A stretch of DNA of 41,242 bases from Cardiobacteriaceae bacterium. Its GTDB lineage: Bacteria > Pseudomonadota > Gammaproteobacteria > Cardiobacteriales > Cardiobacteriaceae. The stretch spans positions 1 to 41,242 of the forward strand of contig JAUMXB010000020.1 in assembly GCA_030529365.1 (NCBI GenBank), in the 5' to 3' direction. Under the pieces are notes generated by a model, which was given only the letters and a program-made list of their open reading frames with translations, was not told the origin of the DNA and ran no database searches. A program made the position numbers and the translations under genes. Below, in pieces: positions 25,398 to 32,791 of the stretch; position 1 is the stretch's first letter, and every line of letters begins with the position of its first letter.

Positions 25398-25997
25398 ATG
25401 CGCCTGATATTGCTAAGACACGGCGAAACCGAATGGAACAGGGAAAAACGCCTGCAAGGGCATGACGATACGCCGCTCACCGAGCGGGGTATCGCCCAGG
25501 CGAAAGCCATCGTGCCGATGATTGCGCAATTGAAGCCCGCGAAAGTCGTCGCCTCCGATTTGGGGCGCGCGCGGCAGACGGCGGCAGTTATCGGCCACCC
25601 TGATGCCATTCTCGATCCCAATCTGCGCGAGCTCAACATGGGCGCGTGGACGGGGTTGCGCAAGCCCGATCTCATCCGCGACTCGGCGGATCTGTATCAC
25701 GCCTGGCGTGCCGGCACCTATGCGCCGGAAGGCGGGGAAATGTTCGGCGAATTCAGTGCGCGCATCGGCAAGGCCTTGCGCCACTGGGCAACGCAAAGCG
25801 ACGACAGCGTGCTGTGTGTGGTGCATAGCGGTGTGGTGCGCGCGGCCTGCCATTCTTTGCTCGGGCTGGAACCGAAGCATCTGCTGCCGGTCACTCAGGG
25901 CACACTGACCATCTTCCACATGGAAGCGGACAGGCCGGCGAAGCTGGAAGCCTACAATCTCGGCAGTTTTGCGCCGGACAAGGATGTGGCCGACTGA
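25398..25997 (+). CDS. Histidine phosphatase family protein (phosphoglycerate mutase-like)
   Basis: A 199-aa branch-1 histidine phosphatase. The RHGE motif with phospho-accepting H8 (LLRHGETEWN), R57/R59 in LGRARQT, E78 in LRELNMG and the second histidine H143 (VVHSG) are all present. Relatives include CobC alpha-ribazole phosphatase, GpmB and YhfR-like enzymes; no cobalamin genes are nearby, so the substrate is left open. GGGGGAG precedes the ATG at 25398, which starts within the terminal codons' shadow of the transporter operon. It is followed by a strong terminator. Confidence 0.85.
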   Translation: MRLILLRHGETEWNREKRLQGHDDTPLTERGIAQAKAIVPMIAQLKPAKVVASDLGRARQTAAVIGHPDAILDPNLRELNMGAWTGLRKPDLIRDSADLYHAWRAGTYAPEGGEMFGEFSARIGKALRHWATQSDDSVLCVVHSGVVRAACHSLLGLEPKHLLPVTQGTLTIFHMEADRPAKLEAYNLGSFAPDKDVAD

Positions 25998-26013
25998 TGT
26001 GCGGCACGCATCG

Positions 26014-26041
26014 GCGCCTGTCTGCGGACAGGCGCTTTTTT
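26014..26041 (+). terminator. Rho-independent terminator after histidine phosphatase gene
   Basis: A 9-bp perfect stem GCGCCTGTC / GACAGGCGC with the loop TGCG, followed by TTTTTT. It closes the transporter-phosphatase operon just ahead of repeat copy 6. Confidence 0.93.
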
Positions 26042-26050
26042 GTATGTAAA

Positions 26051-26135
26051 TGGTAAAATTTCTCATTATTAAGCGCTTGGTATGAGAAATTTTCTCGCAT
26101 TAAGCGCTTATAAATGGTAAAAAATTACTATTTTT
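26051..26135. repeat. Intergenic palindromic array element, copy 6
   Basis: The 15-bp boxes start at 26051, 26083 and 26115. AAGCGCTT lies at 26071-26078 and 26102-26109. The tail GGTAAAAAATTACTATTTTT ends at 26135 and points toward ilvB. It lies between the terminator at 26014-26041 and the ilvB leader. Confidence 0.93.
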
Positions 26136-26181
26136 CATTAAAAATTGTTTTTATTCCGGATGTTGCGTCAAGGCAGCGGAT

Positions 26182-26216
26182 AACGCCGGAAAAGTTTGCA
26201 GTTCCGTCGTTTTTTT
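26182..26216 (+). promoter_or_regulatory. Possible attenuator hairpin in ilvB leader
   Basis: AACGCCGGAA / TTCCGTCGTT (one mismatch, 10-nt loop) is followed by a T-run to 26216, which looks like an intrinsic terminator about 65 nt before ilvB. A small open frame begins at the ATG in the repeat tail (26114), runs 48 codons to a TGA at 26258-26260 through this hairpin, and includes Leu-Lys-Ile-Val-Phe-Ile near its start. Attenuation by branched-chain codons is known for ilv operons, but here the peptide is only modestly enriched and no antiterminator pairing was established. A promoter downstream of the hairpin (TTGACC at 26219) would make it irrelevant. Confidence 0.35.
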
Positions 26217-26280
26217 GCTTGACCGGCTCCTTGCCGCGCAGTAATGTTTCTTCTCTTTGACGAGGAGAGGCAGGACGTTC

Positions 26281-28053
26281 ATGGCAACGCGAAAACACCG
26301 CCTGACCGGGGCGGAAATCATAGTTGAGGCATTGAAAGCCGAAGGCACGAAATATCTGTTCGGTTATCCGGGCGGCGCCGTGCTCCATATTTACGATGCG
26401 CTTTACAAGCAGAACGATATCGTTCACGTACTCGCGCGCCACGAGCAGGGCGCGGTGCATGCCGCCGATGGCTATGCGCGGGCCACGGGTGACGTGGGCG
26501 TGGCGCTTGTCACATCCGGCCCGGGATTGACCAACGCCGTCACCGGCATTGCCACGGCCTATGCCGATTCCATTCCCATGGTGGTGCTCTCCGGGCAGGT
26601 GCCTTCCTCGCTGATCGGCAACGATGCCTTTCAGGAAGTGGATGCCGTGGGCATCACCCGTCCGGTGGTCAAGCATTCCTATCTGGTGAAGGACATCGCC
26701 CAGCTTGCCACCACTATCAAGAAAGCCTTCTATATTGCGCGCAGCGGACGCCCCGGCCCGGTGTTGATCGACGTGCCGAAAGACGTGACCGCCGCCTCCG
26801 CGCCATTCTTCTATCCCGATACCATCGAGATCCCTTCCTACAAGCCGACGGTTGACGGCCATATCGGGCAAATCAAGAAAGCGCTCAAGCTATTGAAAAA
26901 AGCGAAAAAGCCGATGGTTTATACCGGCGGCGGCGTGGTGATTGATAACGCCAGCGACGAACTCACCCGCCTTGCGCGCCAGCTCAACCTGCCGGTAACC
27001 AACACGCTGATGGGGCTTGGCGCCTATCCCGCGAACGACAAGCAGTTCCTCGGTATGCTCGGCATGCACGGCACCTATGAAGCCAATATGGCCATGCACC
27101 AGTGCGACGTGCTCTTTGCCGTCGGCGCGCGTTTTGATGACCGCGTGACCGGTGATCTGGAAAAATTCTGCCCGCACGCGGAAATCATTCATATCGACAT
27201 TGATCCCTCGTCCATTGCCAAGAACGTGAAAGTCGATATTCCCATCGTGGGTTCGGTGAAAAGCGTGCTCACCGCCATGTGCGAATTGCTCGGCGAGGAC
27301 AAGGCTGATCCGGCGCATCTGCGCGACTGGTGGGCGCAAATCGACGAGTGGCGCAAGGTGGACAGCCTCGCGTTCGAGGAAAACGACAACGGCCTCATCA
27401 AGCCGCAGCAAGTCATCAAAATGCTCTACGAACTCACTGGCGGCAAGGCTATCGTGTCTTCCGACGTCGGTCAGCACCAGATGTGGGCGGCGCAATATTT
27501 CGGCTTCCACGAGCCGCGCCGCTGGATCAACTCCGGCGGCCTCGGCACCATGGGCTTTGGCTATCCGGCCGCGATTGGCGCGAAACTCGGCCGCCCGGAG
27601 GAAGACGTCTTCTGCATTACCGGCGACGGCTCCATCCAGATGATGATCCAGGAAATGACGACCGCCCTGCAATACCACGTGCCGGTGAAAATCCTGTGCC
27701 TGAACAACGGCTACCTCGGCATGGTGCGCCAGTGGCAGGAATTCTTCTACGACAAGCGCTATTCGATGAGCTACATGGAATCGCTGCCCGATTTCGTGAA
27801 ACTCGCCGAGGCCTACGGCCACGTTGGCGTGCGCATCGAACATGCCAAAGACCTGCGCAAGAAGCTCAAGGAAGTCATTGCCATGAAAGACAAGACCGTG
27901 TTCGTCGATATCGTCACCGACCCCACGGAAAACGTCTTCCCCATGATTCCGGCAGGCGGCGGCCAGGCGGAAATGATCTTGAACAAACGCGGCAAAAAAG
28001 CGAAAGACAACAATGAAGGCACAGACGCAAACGAAGGAATGGTGCTGGTATGA
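26281..28053 (+). CDS. ilvB: Acetolactate synthase large (catalytic) subunit
   Basis: A 590-aa thiamine-diphosphate enzyme that condenses pyruvate to acetolactate (or with 2-ketobutyrate to acetohydroxybutyrate), the first common step of valine, leucine and isoleucine synthesis. The TPP catalytic Glu region is RHEQGAVHAADGYARATG, a FAD/linker region occupies the middle, and the TPP-binding motif GDGSIQMMIQE...LNNGYLG lies in the C-terminal domain. The ATG at 26281 follows AGGA; a TTG at 26257 is a poorer alternative. Paralogue naming (ilvB, ilvI or ilvG) is arbitrary. The stop overlaps the ilvN start by four bases. Confidence 0.94.
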   Translation: MATRKHRLTGAEIIVEALKAEGTKYLFGYPGGAVLHIYDALYKQNDIVHVLARHEQGAVHAADGYARATGDVGVALVTSGPGLTNAVTGIATAYADSIPMVVLSGQVPSSLIGNDAFQEVDAVGITRPVVKHSYLVKDIAQLATTIKKAFYIARSGRPGPVLIDVPKDVTAASAPFFYPDTIEIPSYKPTVDGHIGQIKKALKLLKKAKKPMVYTGGGVVIDNASDELTRLARQLNLPVTNTLMGLGAYPANDKQFLGMLGMHGTYEANMAMHQCDVLFAVGARFDDRVTGDLEKFCPHAEIIHIDIDPSSIAKNVKVDIPIVGSVKSVLTAMCELLGEDKADPAHLRDWWAQIDEWRKVDSLAFEENDNGLIKPQQVIKMLYELTGGKAIVSSDVGQHQMWAAQYFGFHEPRRWINSGGLGTMGFGYPAAIGAKLGRPEEDVFCITGDGSIQMMIQEMTTALQYHVPVKILCLNNGYLGMVRQWQEFFYDKRYSMSYMESLPDFVKLAEAYGHVGVRIEHAKDLRKKLKEVIAMKDKTVFVDIVTDPTENVFPMIPAGGGQAEMILNKRGKKAKDNNEGTDANEGMVLV

Positions 28054-28559
28054 ATAGCGCGAAAAGACATGTGGTATCGCTCCTGCTCGCTAACGAAGCG
28101 GGCGCGCTCTCGCGCGTGGTCGGCCTTTTTTCCGCACGCGGCTTCAACATCGATTCCCTGAACGTCGCGCCCACGCAGGATCCGACCGTCTCGCGCCTCA
28201 CCCTCACCACGCTGGGCGACCAGGCGCTGATCGAGCAGATCAACAAACAATTGAACAAGCTGGTGGACGTCATCAAACTCGTGCACATCGAAGAGCACGA
28301 ACTCATCGACCGCGACATGATGATGGTGAAAGTCATTGCCGATGAAAAAGAGCGCGGGCAAATCCTGCAACTTGCCGAAGTGTTCCGCGCCCGCGTGGTG
28401 GACATGCACCCGCAAAGCATCGTCATCGAAATCAGCGGCAGCCCGCGCAAGCTCGATGCCTTCCTTGCCATGATTGATCACCGGAAAATCCGCGAAATGG
28501 CACGTACCGGCGTGACTGGCGTGGCGGTGACCGGCTCGGGCAAGTGTCTGGAGCTGTAA
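28050..28559 (+). CDS. ilvN: Acetolactate synthase small (regulatory) subunit
   Basis: A 169-aa regulatory subunit carrying the N-terminal ACT domain (VVSLLLANEAGALSRVVGLFSARGFNIDSLNVAPTQDPTVSR) that binds valine for feedback inhibition, plus the C-terminal ALS_ss domain. Its length is that of IlvH (163 aa) rather than the short IlvN of E. coli (96 aa), so ilvH would be the closer E. coli name. The ATG at 28050 overlaps the ilvB TGA (ATGA), giving coupled synthesis of the two subunits. Confidence 0.93.
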   Translation: MNSAKRHVVSLLLANEAGALSRVVGLFSARGFNIDSLNVAPTQDPTVSRLTLTTLGDQALIEQINKQLNKLVDVIKLVHIEEHELIDRDMMMVKVIADEKERGQILQLAEVFRARVVDMHPQSIVIEISGSPRKLDAFLAMIDHRKIREMARTGVTGVAVTGSGKCLEL

Positions 28560-28582
28560 GCCCATCATTGCGTACAGCGAAT

Positions 28583-28606
28583 CGTAGGGTGGGCTTCAGC
28601 CCACCA
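28583..28606. repeat. REP-like hairpin with GTAG foot
   Basis: CGTAG is followed by a 7-bp stem GGTGGGC-TTCA-GCCCACC (28588-28605). The GTAG foot preceding an imperfect palindrome is characteristic of REP sequences mobilised by RAYT transposases. It lies in the ilvN-ilvC gap, just before repeat copy 7. Related hairpins lie after ilvC. Confidence 0.65.
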
Positions 28607-28616
28607 TTATGCGTAA

Positions 28617-28701
28617 TGGTAAATTTTCTCATCAGCAAGCGCTTGTGGTGCAAAAATTTCTCACTATAAGCGCTTTAGGATGGTAAAAAATCACTATTTT
28701 T
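28617..28701. repeat. Intergenic palindromic array element, copy 7
   Basis: The 15-bp boxes start at 28617, 28649 and 28681. AAGCGCTT lies at 28637-28644 and 28668-28675. The tail GGTAAAAAATCACTATTTTT ends at 28701, 20 nt before the ilvC start and directly ahead of its ribosome site. Confidence 0.93.
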
Positions 28702-28703
28702 AA

Positions 28704-29735
<1,032 letters not shown>

Positions 29736-29753
29736 TCGTTCGTTTCCTGCTTC

Positions 29754-29788
29754 AAGCGCTGCCTTCTGTGGAGGGCAGCGCTTTTTTT
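29754..29788 (+). terminator. Rho-independent terminator of ilvC
   Basis: A 10-bp perfect stem AAGCGCTGCC / GGCAGCGCTT with a 10-nt loop, running into a T-run to 29788. The outer arm resembles AAGCGCTT of the dispersed repeat, but nothing else in it matches the element. Confidence 0.92.
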
Positions 29789-29873
29789 GTCTCGCGTTAT
29801 CATGAAAATGAGTTTGTCGAAGCGCGTGCTGCCATATGGTGAAATCACCCAAAAGCGGCTATAAAGCGTAATC

Positions 29874-29934
29874 CGTAAGTCGGGCACTGTTGCCCGATAT
29901 CACAAAAATGTCGGCCATCAATGGCCGACCTACG
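29874..29934. repeat. REP-like hairpin pair in inverted orientation
   Basis: CGTAAG precedes the stem TCGGGCA-CTGT-TGCCCGA (29880-29897). A second hairpin GTCGGCCAT-CA-ATGGCCGAC (29910-29929) is followed by CTACG, the complement of CGTAG. The feet therefore point away from each other, as in a BIME-like pair. The rest of the 29789-30037 gap shows no gene; it separates ilvC from the convergent rpsI. Confidence 0.6.
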
Positions 29935-30037
29935 ATTTGCTGTATCTCGTTGAAAAACATTAATGTGGGGCTGTTGGATTTGTGCTTCGCATGCCCCCCA
30001 ATTTGCTCCAAAAAAGCTGGAGAAAATGGCGGAAAGC

Positions 30038-30062
30038 AAAAAAGCCGGCAAAGCCGGCTTTT
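30038..30062 (-). terminator. Rho-independent terminator of rplM-rpsI
   Basis: Read on the minus strand: a 9-bp stem AAAGCCGGC / GCCGGCTTT with a TTT loop, then a T-run into TTTTTGC. It lies 24 nt after the rpsI stop. Confidence 0.9.
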
Positions 30063-30085
30063 CGTGTTCGCAGAATATCGCTGGT

Positions 30086-30472
30086 TTAGCGTTTTGAGAA
30101 CTGGGTGGCACGACGTGCTTTGTGCAGACCCACTTTCTTACGCTCGACTTCACGCGCATCACGAGTCAGGAAGCCGGCTTTGCGCAGCGGATCGCGCAGT
30201 TCTTCGTTGTAGGCGCGCAGGGCACGGGCGATGCCATGGCGGATAGCGCCGGCCTGACCAGAAGAACCACCGCCTTGGACAGTGATGTAGAAGTCGAAGT
30301 TGTTGGCCATGTCCACAACTTCCAAAGGCTGACGAACTACCATGCGGGCAGTTTCGCGACCGAAATATTCATCCAGGGGTTTCTGGTTGACGATGATGTT
30401 GCCACTGCCGCGACGCAGGAAAACGCGTGCAGATGAAGTTTTGCGACGGCCGGTTGCGTAGTATTGTTCCAT
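30086..30472 (-). CDS. rpsI: 30S ribosomal protein S9
   Basis: A 128-aa basic protein that lines the P site of the small subunit through its C-terminal tail. Hallmarks: [14 protein letters not shown] at the start, [21 protein letters not shown] in the middle, and the conserved C-terminus QFSKR with the terminal arginine that contacts P-site tRNA. The length fits E. coli S9 (130 aa). It is cotranscribed with rplM (12-nt gap). Confidence 0.97.
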   Translation of the reverse strand: MEQYYATGRRKTSSARVFLRRGSGNIIVNQKPLDEYFGRETARMVVRQPLEVVDMANNFDFYITVQGGGSSGQAGAIRHGIARALRAYNEELRDPLRKAGFLTRDAREVERKKVGLHKARRATQFSKR

Positions 30473-30484
30473 GATGTCTTATCC

Positions 30485-30916
30485 TTAGATTTCCAGTGCG
30501 ATAGGCTGTTGGGCACTGTGCTGGTGCTCGCTGCCTGCATAGATTTTCAGTTTTTTCAGCTGGGCACGGCCAAGCGGACCACGGGGAAGCATGCCTTTGA
30601 CAGCGAGTTCAATGACTTTGCCCGGGTTTTTGGCTTGCATTTCATCGAAGGTGGCGCTTTTGAGGTTGCCGATATAGCCAGTGTAGCGATAGTAAACTTT
30701 ATCCAGGCGCTTTTTGCCGGTCACTGCGACTTTGTCGGCATTGATGACGATGATGTAGTCACCGGTATCAATATTGGGGGTGAATTCCGGCTTGTGTTTG
30801 CCGCGCAGGCGACGGGCGACTTCACTGGCGAGACGACCGAGGGTTTTGCCTTCAGCGTCAACCACGTACCAGTCACGCGTAATGGTGCTGGGTTTAGCGG
30901 TAAAGGTTTTTTGCAT
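30485..30916 (-). CDS. rplM: 50S ribosomal protein L13
   Basis: A 143-aa early-assembly protein of the large subunit. [31 protein letters not shown] is the family N-terminus, so the ATG at 30916 was chosen over the frame extension to 30979. The conserved core includes [18 protein letters not shown] and [21 protein letters not shown]. The Shine-Dalgarno GGAG lies about 10 nt upstream. It is first gene of the rplM-rpsI operon, with a sigma-70 promoter just ahead; the operon is divergent from erpA. Confidence 0.97.
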   Translation of the reverse strand: MQKTFTAKPSTITRDWYVVDAEGKTLGRLASEVARRLRGKHKPEFTPNIDTGDYIIVINADKVAVTGKKRLDKVYYRYTGYIGNLKSATFDEMQAKNPGKVIELAVKGMLPRGPLGRAQLKKLKIYAGSEHQHSAQQPIALEI

Positions 30917-30950
30917 GGTTCTCTCCGAACACGAAAATTGAAGGGCGCAG

Positions 30951-30979
30951 ACTATACATAAAACCGCCGCGGATGGCAA
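30951..30979 (-). promoter_or_regulatory. Sigma-70 promoter of rplM
   Basis: On the minus strand TTGCCA (30974-30979), a 17-bp spacer and TATAGT (30951-30956). It predicts a leader of about 30 nt. The architecture is the same as the rpsF promoter (TTGCCC-N17-TATAGT). Confidence 0.75.
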
Positions 30980-31035
30980 GAAAAATTACCTTGTCTTTCA
31001 TGGTTTTTGCCGTGCCTTTTCAAGGCGGCTTTGCT

Positions 31036-31064
31036 TTGCGGCAAAAGATGTACGGGCTGATAAT
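31036..31064 (+). promoter_or_regulatory. Candidate sigma-70 promoter of erpA
   Basis: TTGCGG (31036-31041), a 17-bp spacer and GATAAT (31059-31064), about 45 nt ahead of the erpA ATG. No IscR-type site was clearly recognised. Confidence 0.55.
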
Positions 31065-31109
31065 GCGTTATGTTTGCTAGAATGGCTGCCTGATTTTGTG
31101 GAGCGGATT

Positions 31110-31460
31110 ATGCCAGAGATTGAAGTTTTTGAAGCCGACGTGCGGTTTACGGATTCGGCAGCGGACAAGGTGGCGTCACTGATTGAAGAAGAAGGCAACC
31201 CTGATCTGAAGTTGCGCGTGTTTGTGACGGGAGGCGGTTGTTCAGGATTCCAGTATGGATTTACTTTCGACGAAGAAATCCAGGAAGGCGACGCGGTTGC
31301 CGAGAAAAACGGCATCAGCTTGTTGATTGATTCGATCAGTTACGCTTATCTGGTAGGGGCGGAGATTGACTATAAAGAGGATTTGCAGGGTGCACAGTTC
31401 GTCATCCGCAATCCGAATGCGCAGACAACTTGCGGGTGCGGCTCTTCTTTTTCGCCATGA
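31110..31460 (+). CDS. erpA: Iron-sulfur cluster insertion protein ErpA
   Basis: A 116-aa A-type Fe-S carrier that delivers clusters to apoproteins, for example in isoprenoid synthesis. The three ligand cysteines are C44 ([12 protein letters not shown]), C108 and C110 (TTCGCGSSF). The sequence is close to E. coli ErpA (114 aa) throughout. The ATG at 31110 has GTGGAG upstream; the frame start at 31074 would add residues with no counterpart. It is convergent with recO, five nt apart. Confidence 0.94.
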   Translation: MPEIEVFEADVRFTDSAADKVASLIEEEGNPDLKLRVFVTGGGCSGFQYGFTFDEEIQEGDAVAEKNGISLLIDSISYAYLVGAEIDYKEDLQGAQFVIRNPNAQTTCGCGSSFSP

Positions 31461-31465
31461 GCGAC

Positions 31466-32134
31466 TTATTTTTGCAGCAGTTTGTGCAGTGCAGACAGCG
31501 TGTCGCGCGTATGTGCAGCATCGTGCTGGTAGAGACGAAGCAAGGTTTGCTGGAGCGATTTGCATAGCGGATGCTGGCTGGTGTCTTCTCCTGCAATGAA
31601 GGGATGCACAAGCTCCGCGGGATATCCGCTGCTGGTGGAGGCCATGAATGCCAAGCCGTATTCGCTGTGATGAATTCGATAATATGCGGCCTCTGAAACA
31701 ATATCTGGCATTTGGTAAAGCTGTGTGAGCAGAGTGTTTTCCAGACGCCTCAGTGAAGATGGGTTGGGATCGGCTATGGTTTGCCGGTACGCGCAGTAAA
31801 GATGGCTATCGGGAAAATCTGCGGGCATATGCGTGAGGATGAGCTCGTTGGCATAGCTGGCGCTCATCAGCAATGAGGGAGGCAGCTGGCTGGGGATAAA
31901 AACAGATGAATCCCAGATGGTTGCCAGTTCTTTTTTGCGCTGCCCGCTGATTTTCAGGCAATGAAAGGGAGACCAGGCGTCAGTCATGCGATAGTTTTTT
32001 CGGGTCTGCAAGCGGGCAACCGCACGGAAGCGGCCATGTTCTGCCGTGAAGACGTCGAGAAGGTAGTGATTTTCACGATATGGGTGACGTTTCAGGATAT
32101 AGGCTTCGGTTTGCTCAAAGTGTTGCGTGGGCAT
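31466..32134 (-). CDS. recO: DNA repair protein RecO
   Basis: A 222-aa protein that loads RecA at gaps with RecR. An N-terminal OB-fold (TEAYILKRHPYRENHYLLDVFTAEHGRFRAVARL) is followed by a helical C-terminal region. The family has low sequence conservation, but the N-terminal pattern, length (E. coli 242 aa) and helical spacing fit. No zinc-finger cysteines are present, as in E. coli RecO. It is divergent from trpG over 63 bp. The usual neighbours era and pdxJ are absent here. Confidence 0.82.
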   Translation of the reverse strand: MPTQHFEQTEAYILKRHPYRENHYLLDVFTAEHGRFRAVARLQTRKNYRMTDAWSPFHCLKISGQRKKELATIWDSSVFIPSQLPPSLLMSASYANELILTHMPADFPDSHLYCAYRQTIADPNPSSLRRLENTLLTQLYQMPDIVSEAAYYRIHHSEYGLAFMASTSSGYPAELVHPFIAGEDTSQHPLCKSLQQTLLRLYQHDAAHTRDTLSALHKLLQK

Positions 32135-32197
32135 GGTGATGGTGCGTGGAAAGCCGCTATGCTATGCTTGCGAACATATTTGCAACGGGAATTTGTC

Positions 32198-32788
32198 GTG
32201 TTGTTGATGATTGACAATTACGATTCATTTACTTTTAATCTGGTTCAGTATTTTATTGAGCTGGGTGTTCCCGTGCAGGTTGTGCGTAATGATGAAGTGA
32301 CGCTGGAAGAGGTTGAAAATATTGCGCCGGATTATATCGTGATTTCGCCGGGGCCATGTTCTCCGAAAGAAGCGGGTATTTCTCGGGCGATTATCGCCGA
32401 GTTTGCAGGCAAGATTCCTATCTTGGGTGTTTGTCTGGGACATCAGTGTATTGCGGATGTTTTTGGAGGGCAGGTGACCAGATCTCACGCTGTTAGACAT
32501 GGCAAGACATCATTGGTTCATCATGATGGCAGCGGATTGTTTGCAGGATTGCCATCGCCAATAACAGTGGCAAGGTATCATTCCCTGCAAGTTGCAGAGG
32601 AAGATTTGCCCGAAGCATTGACAGTGAATGCCTGGGCAATGGAAGAAGATAGACGTGTGATTATGGGAATTCGGCATCAGGCAGAGTCCGTGCATGGTGT
32701 TCAGTTTCACCCGGAATCTTTTTTGACGGAGCATGGGCATGAGATGCTGCGCAATTTTTTGTTTCAACAGGATGTTGCAAGGGTTTAA
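32198..32788 (+). CDS. trpG: Glutamine amidotransferase, anthranilate/ADC synthase component II
   Basis: A 196-aa class I glutamine amidotransferase that supplies ammonia to TrpE (anthranilate) and/or PabB (aminodeoxychorismate). The catalytic triad is C79 (LGVCLGHQC), H171 and E173 (FHPESF). Start: GTG at 32198 gives MLLMIDNYDSFTFNLVQYF, the typical N-terminus, with GGGA seven nt upstream; ATG at 32207 is the alternative. TrpG and PabA cannot be told apart by sequence, and no trp or pab partner lies nearby. It stands three nt before pilB, so it leads the pilus-assembly operon. Confidence 0.9.
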   Translation: MLLMIDNYDSFTFNLVQYFIELGVPVQVVRNDEVTLEEVENIAPDYIVISPGPCSPKEAGISRAIIAEFAGKIPILGVCLGHQCIADVFGGQVTRSHAVRHGKTSLVHHDGSGLFAGLPSPITVARYHSLQVAEEDLPEALTVNAWAMEEDRRVIMGIRHQAESVHGVQFHPESFLTEHGHEMLRNFLFQQDVARV

Positions 32789-32791
32789 AAA

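Noticed and set aside
26890-27843. Minus-strand open frame opposite ilvB
   Set aside because: It is antisense to the conserved acetolactate synthase sequence, with no start signal or family match.
55-28701. The regularly spaced AAGCGCTT repeats as CRISPR arrays
   Set aside because: Only two octamers and three boxes occur per site, repeats are 8-15 bp, the intervening bases are just a few nt, and copies are dispersed between genes. No cas genes are present.
55-28701. AAGCGCTT as a DNA uptake sequence
   Set aside because: AAGCGCTT also occurs inside genes, but there it usually falls on common codons such as Glu-Ala-Leu, and the intergenic copies are tied to the fixed two-box array. A whole-genome count is needed before calling it an uptake word.
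29890-30246. Plus-strand frame across the ilvC-rpsI gap
   Set aside because: It runs through two hairpins and a terminator and then antisense into rpsI; no coding signature.
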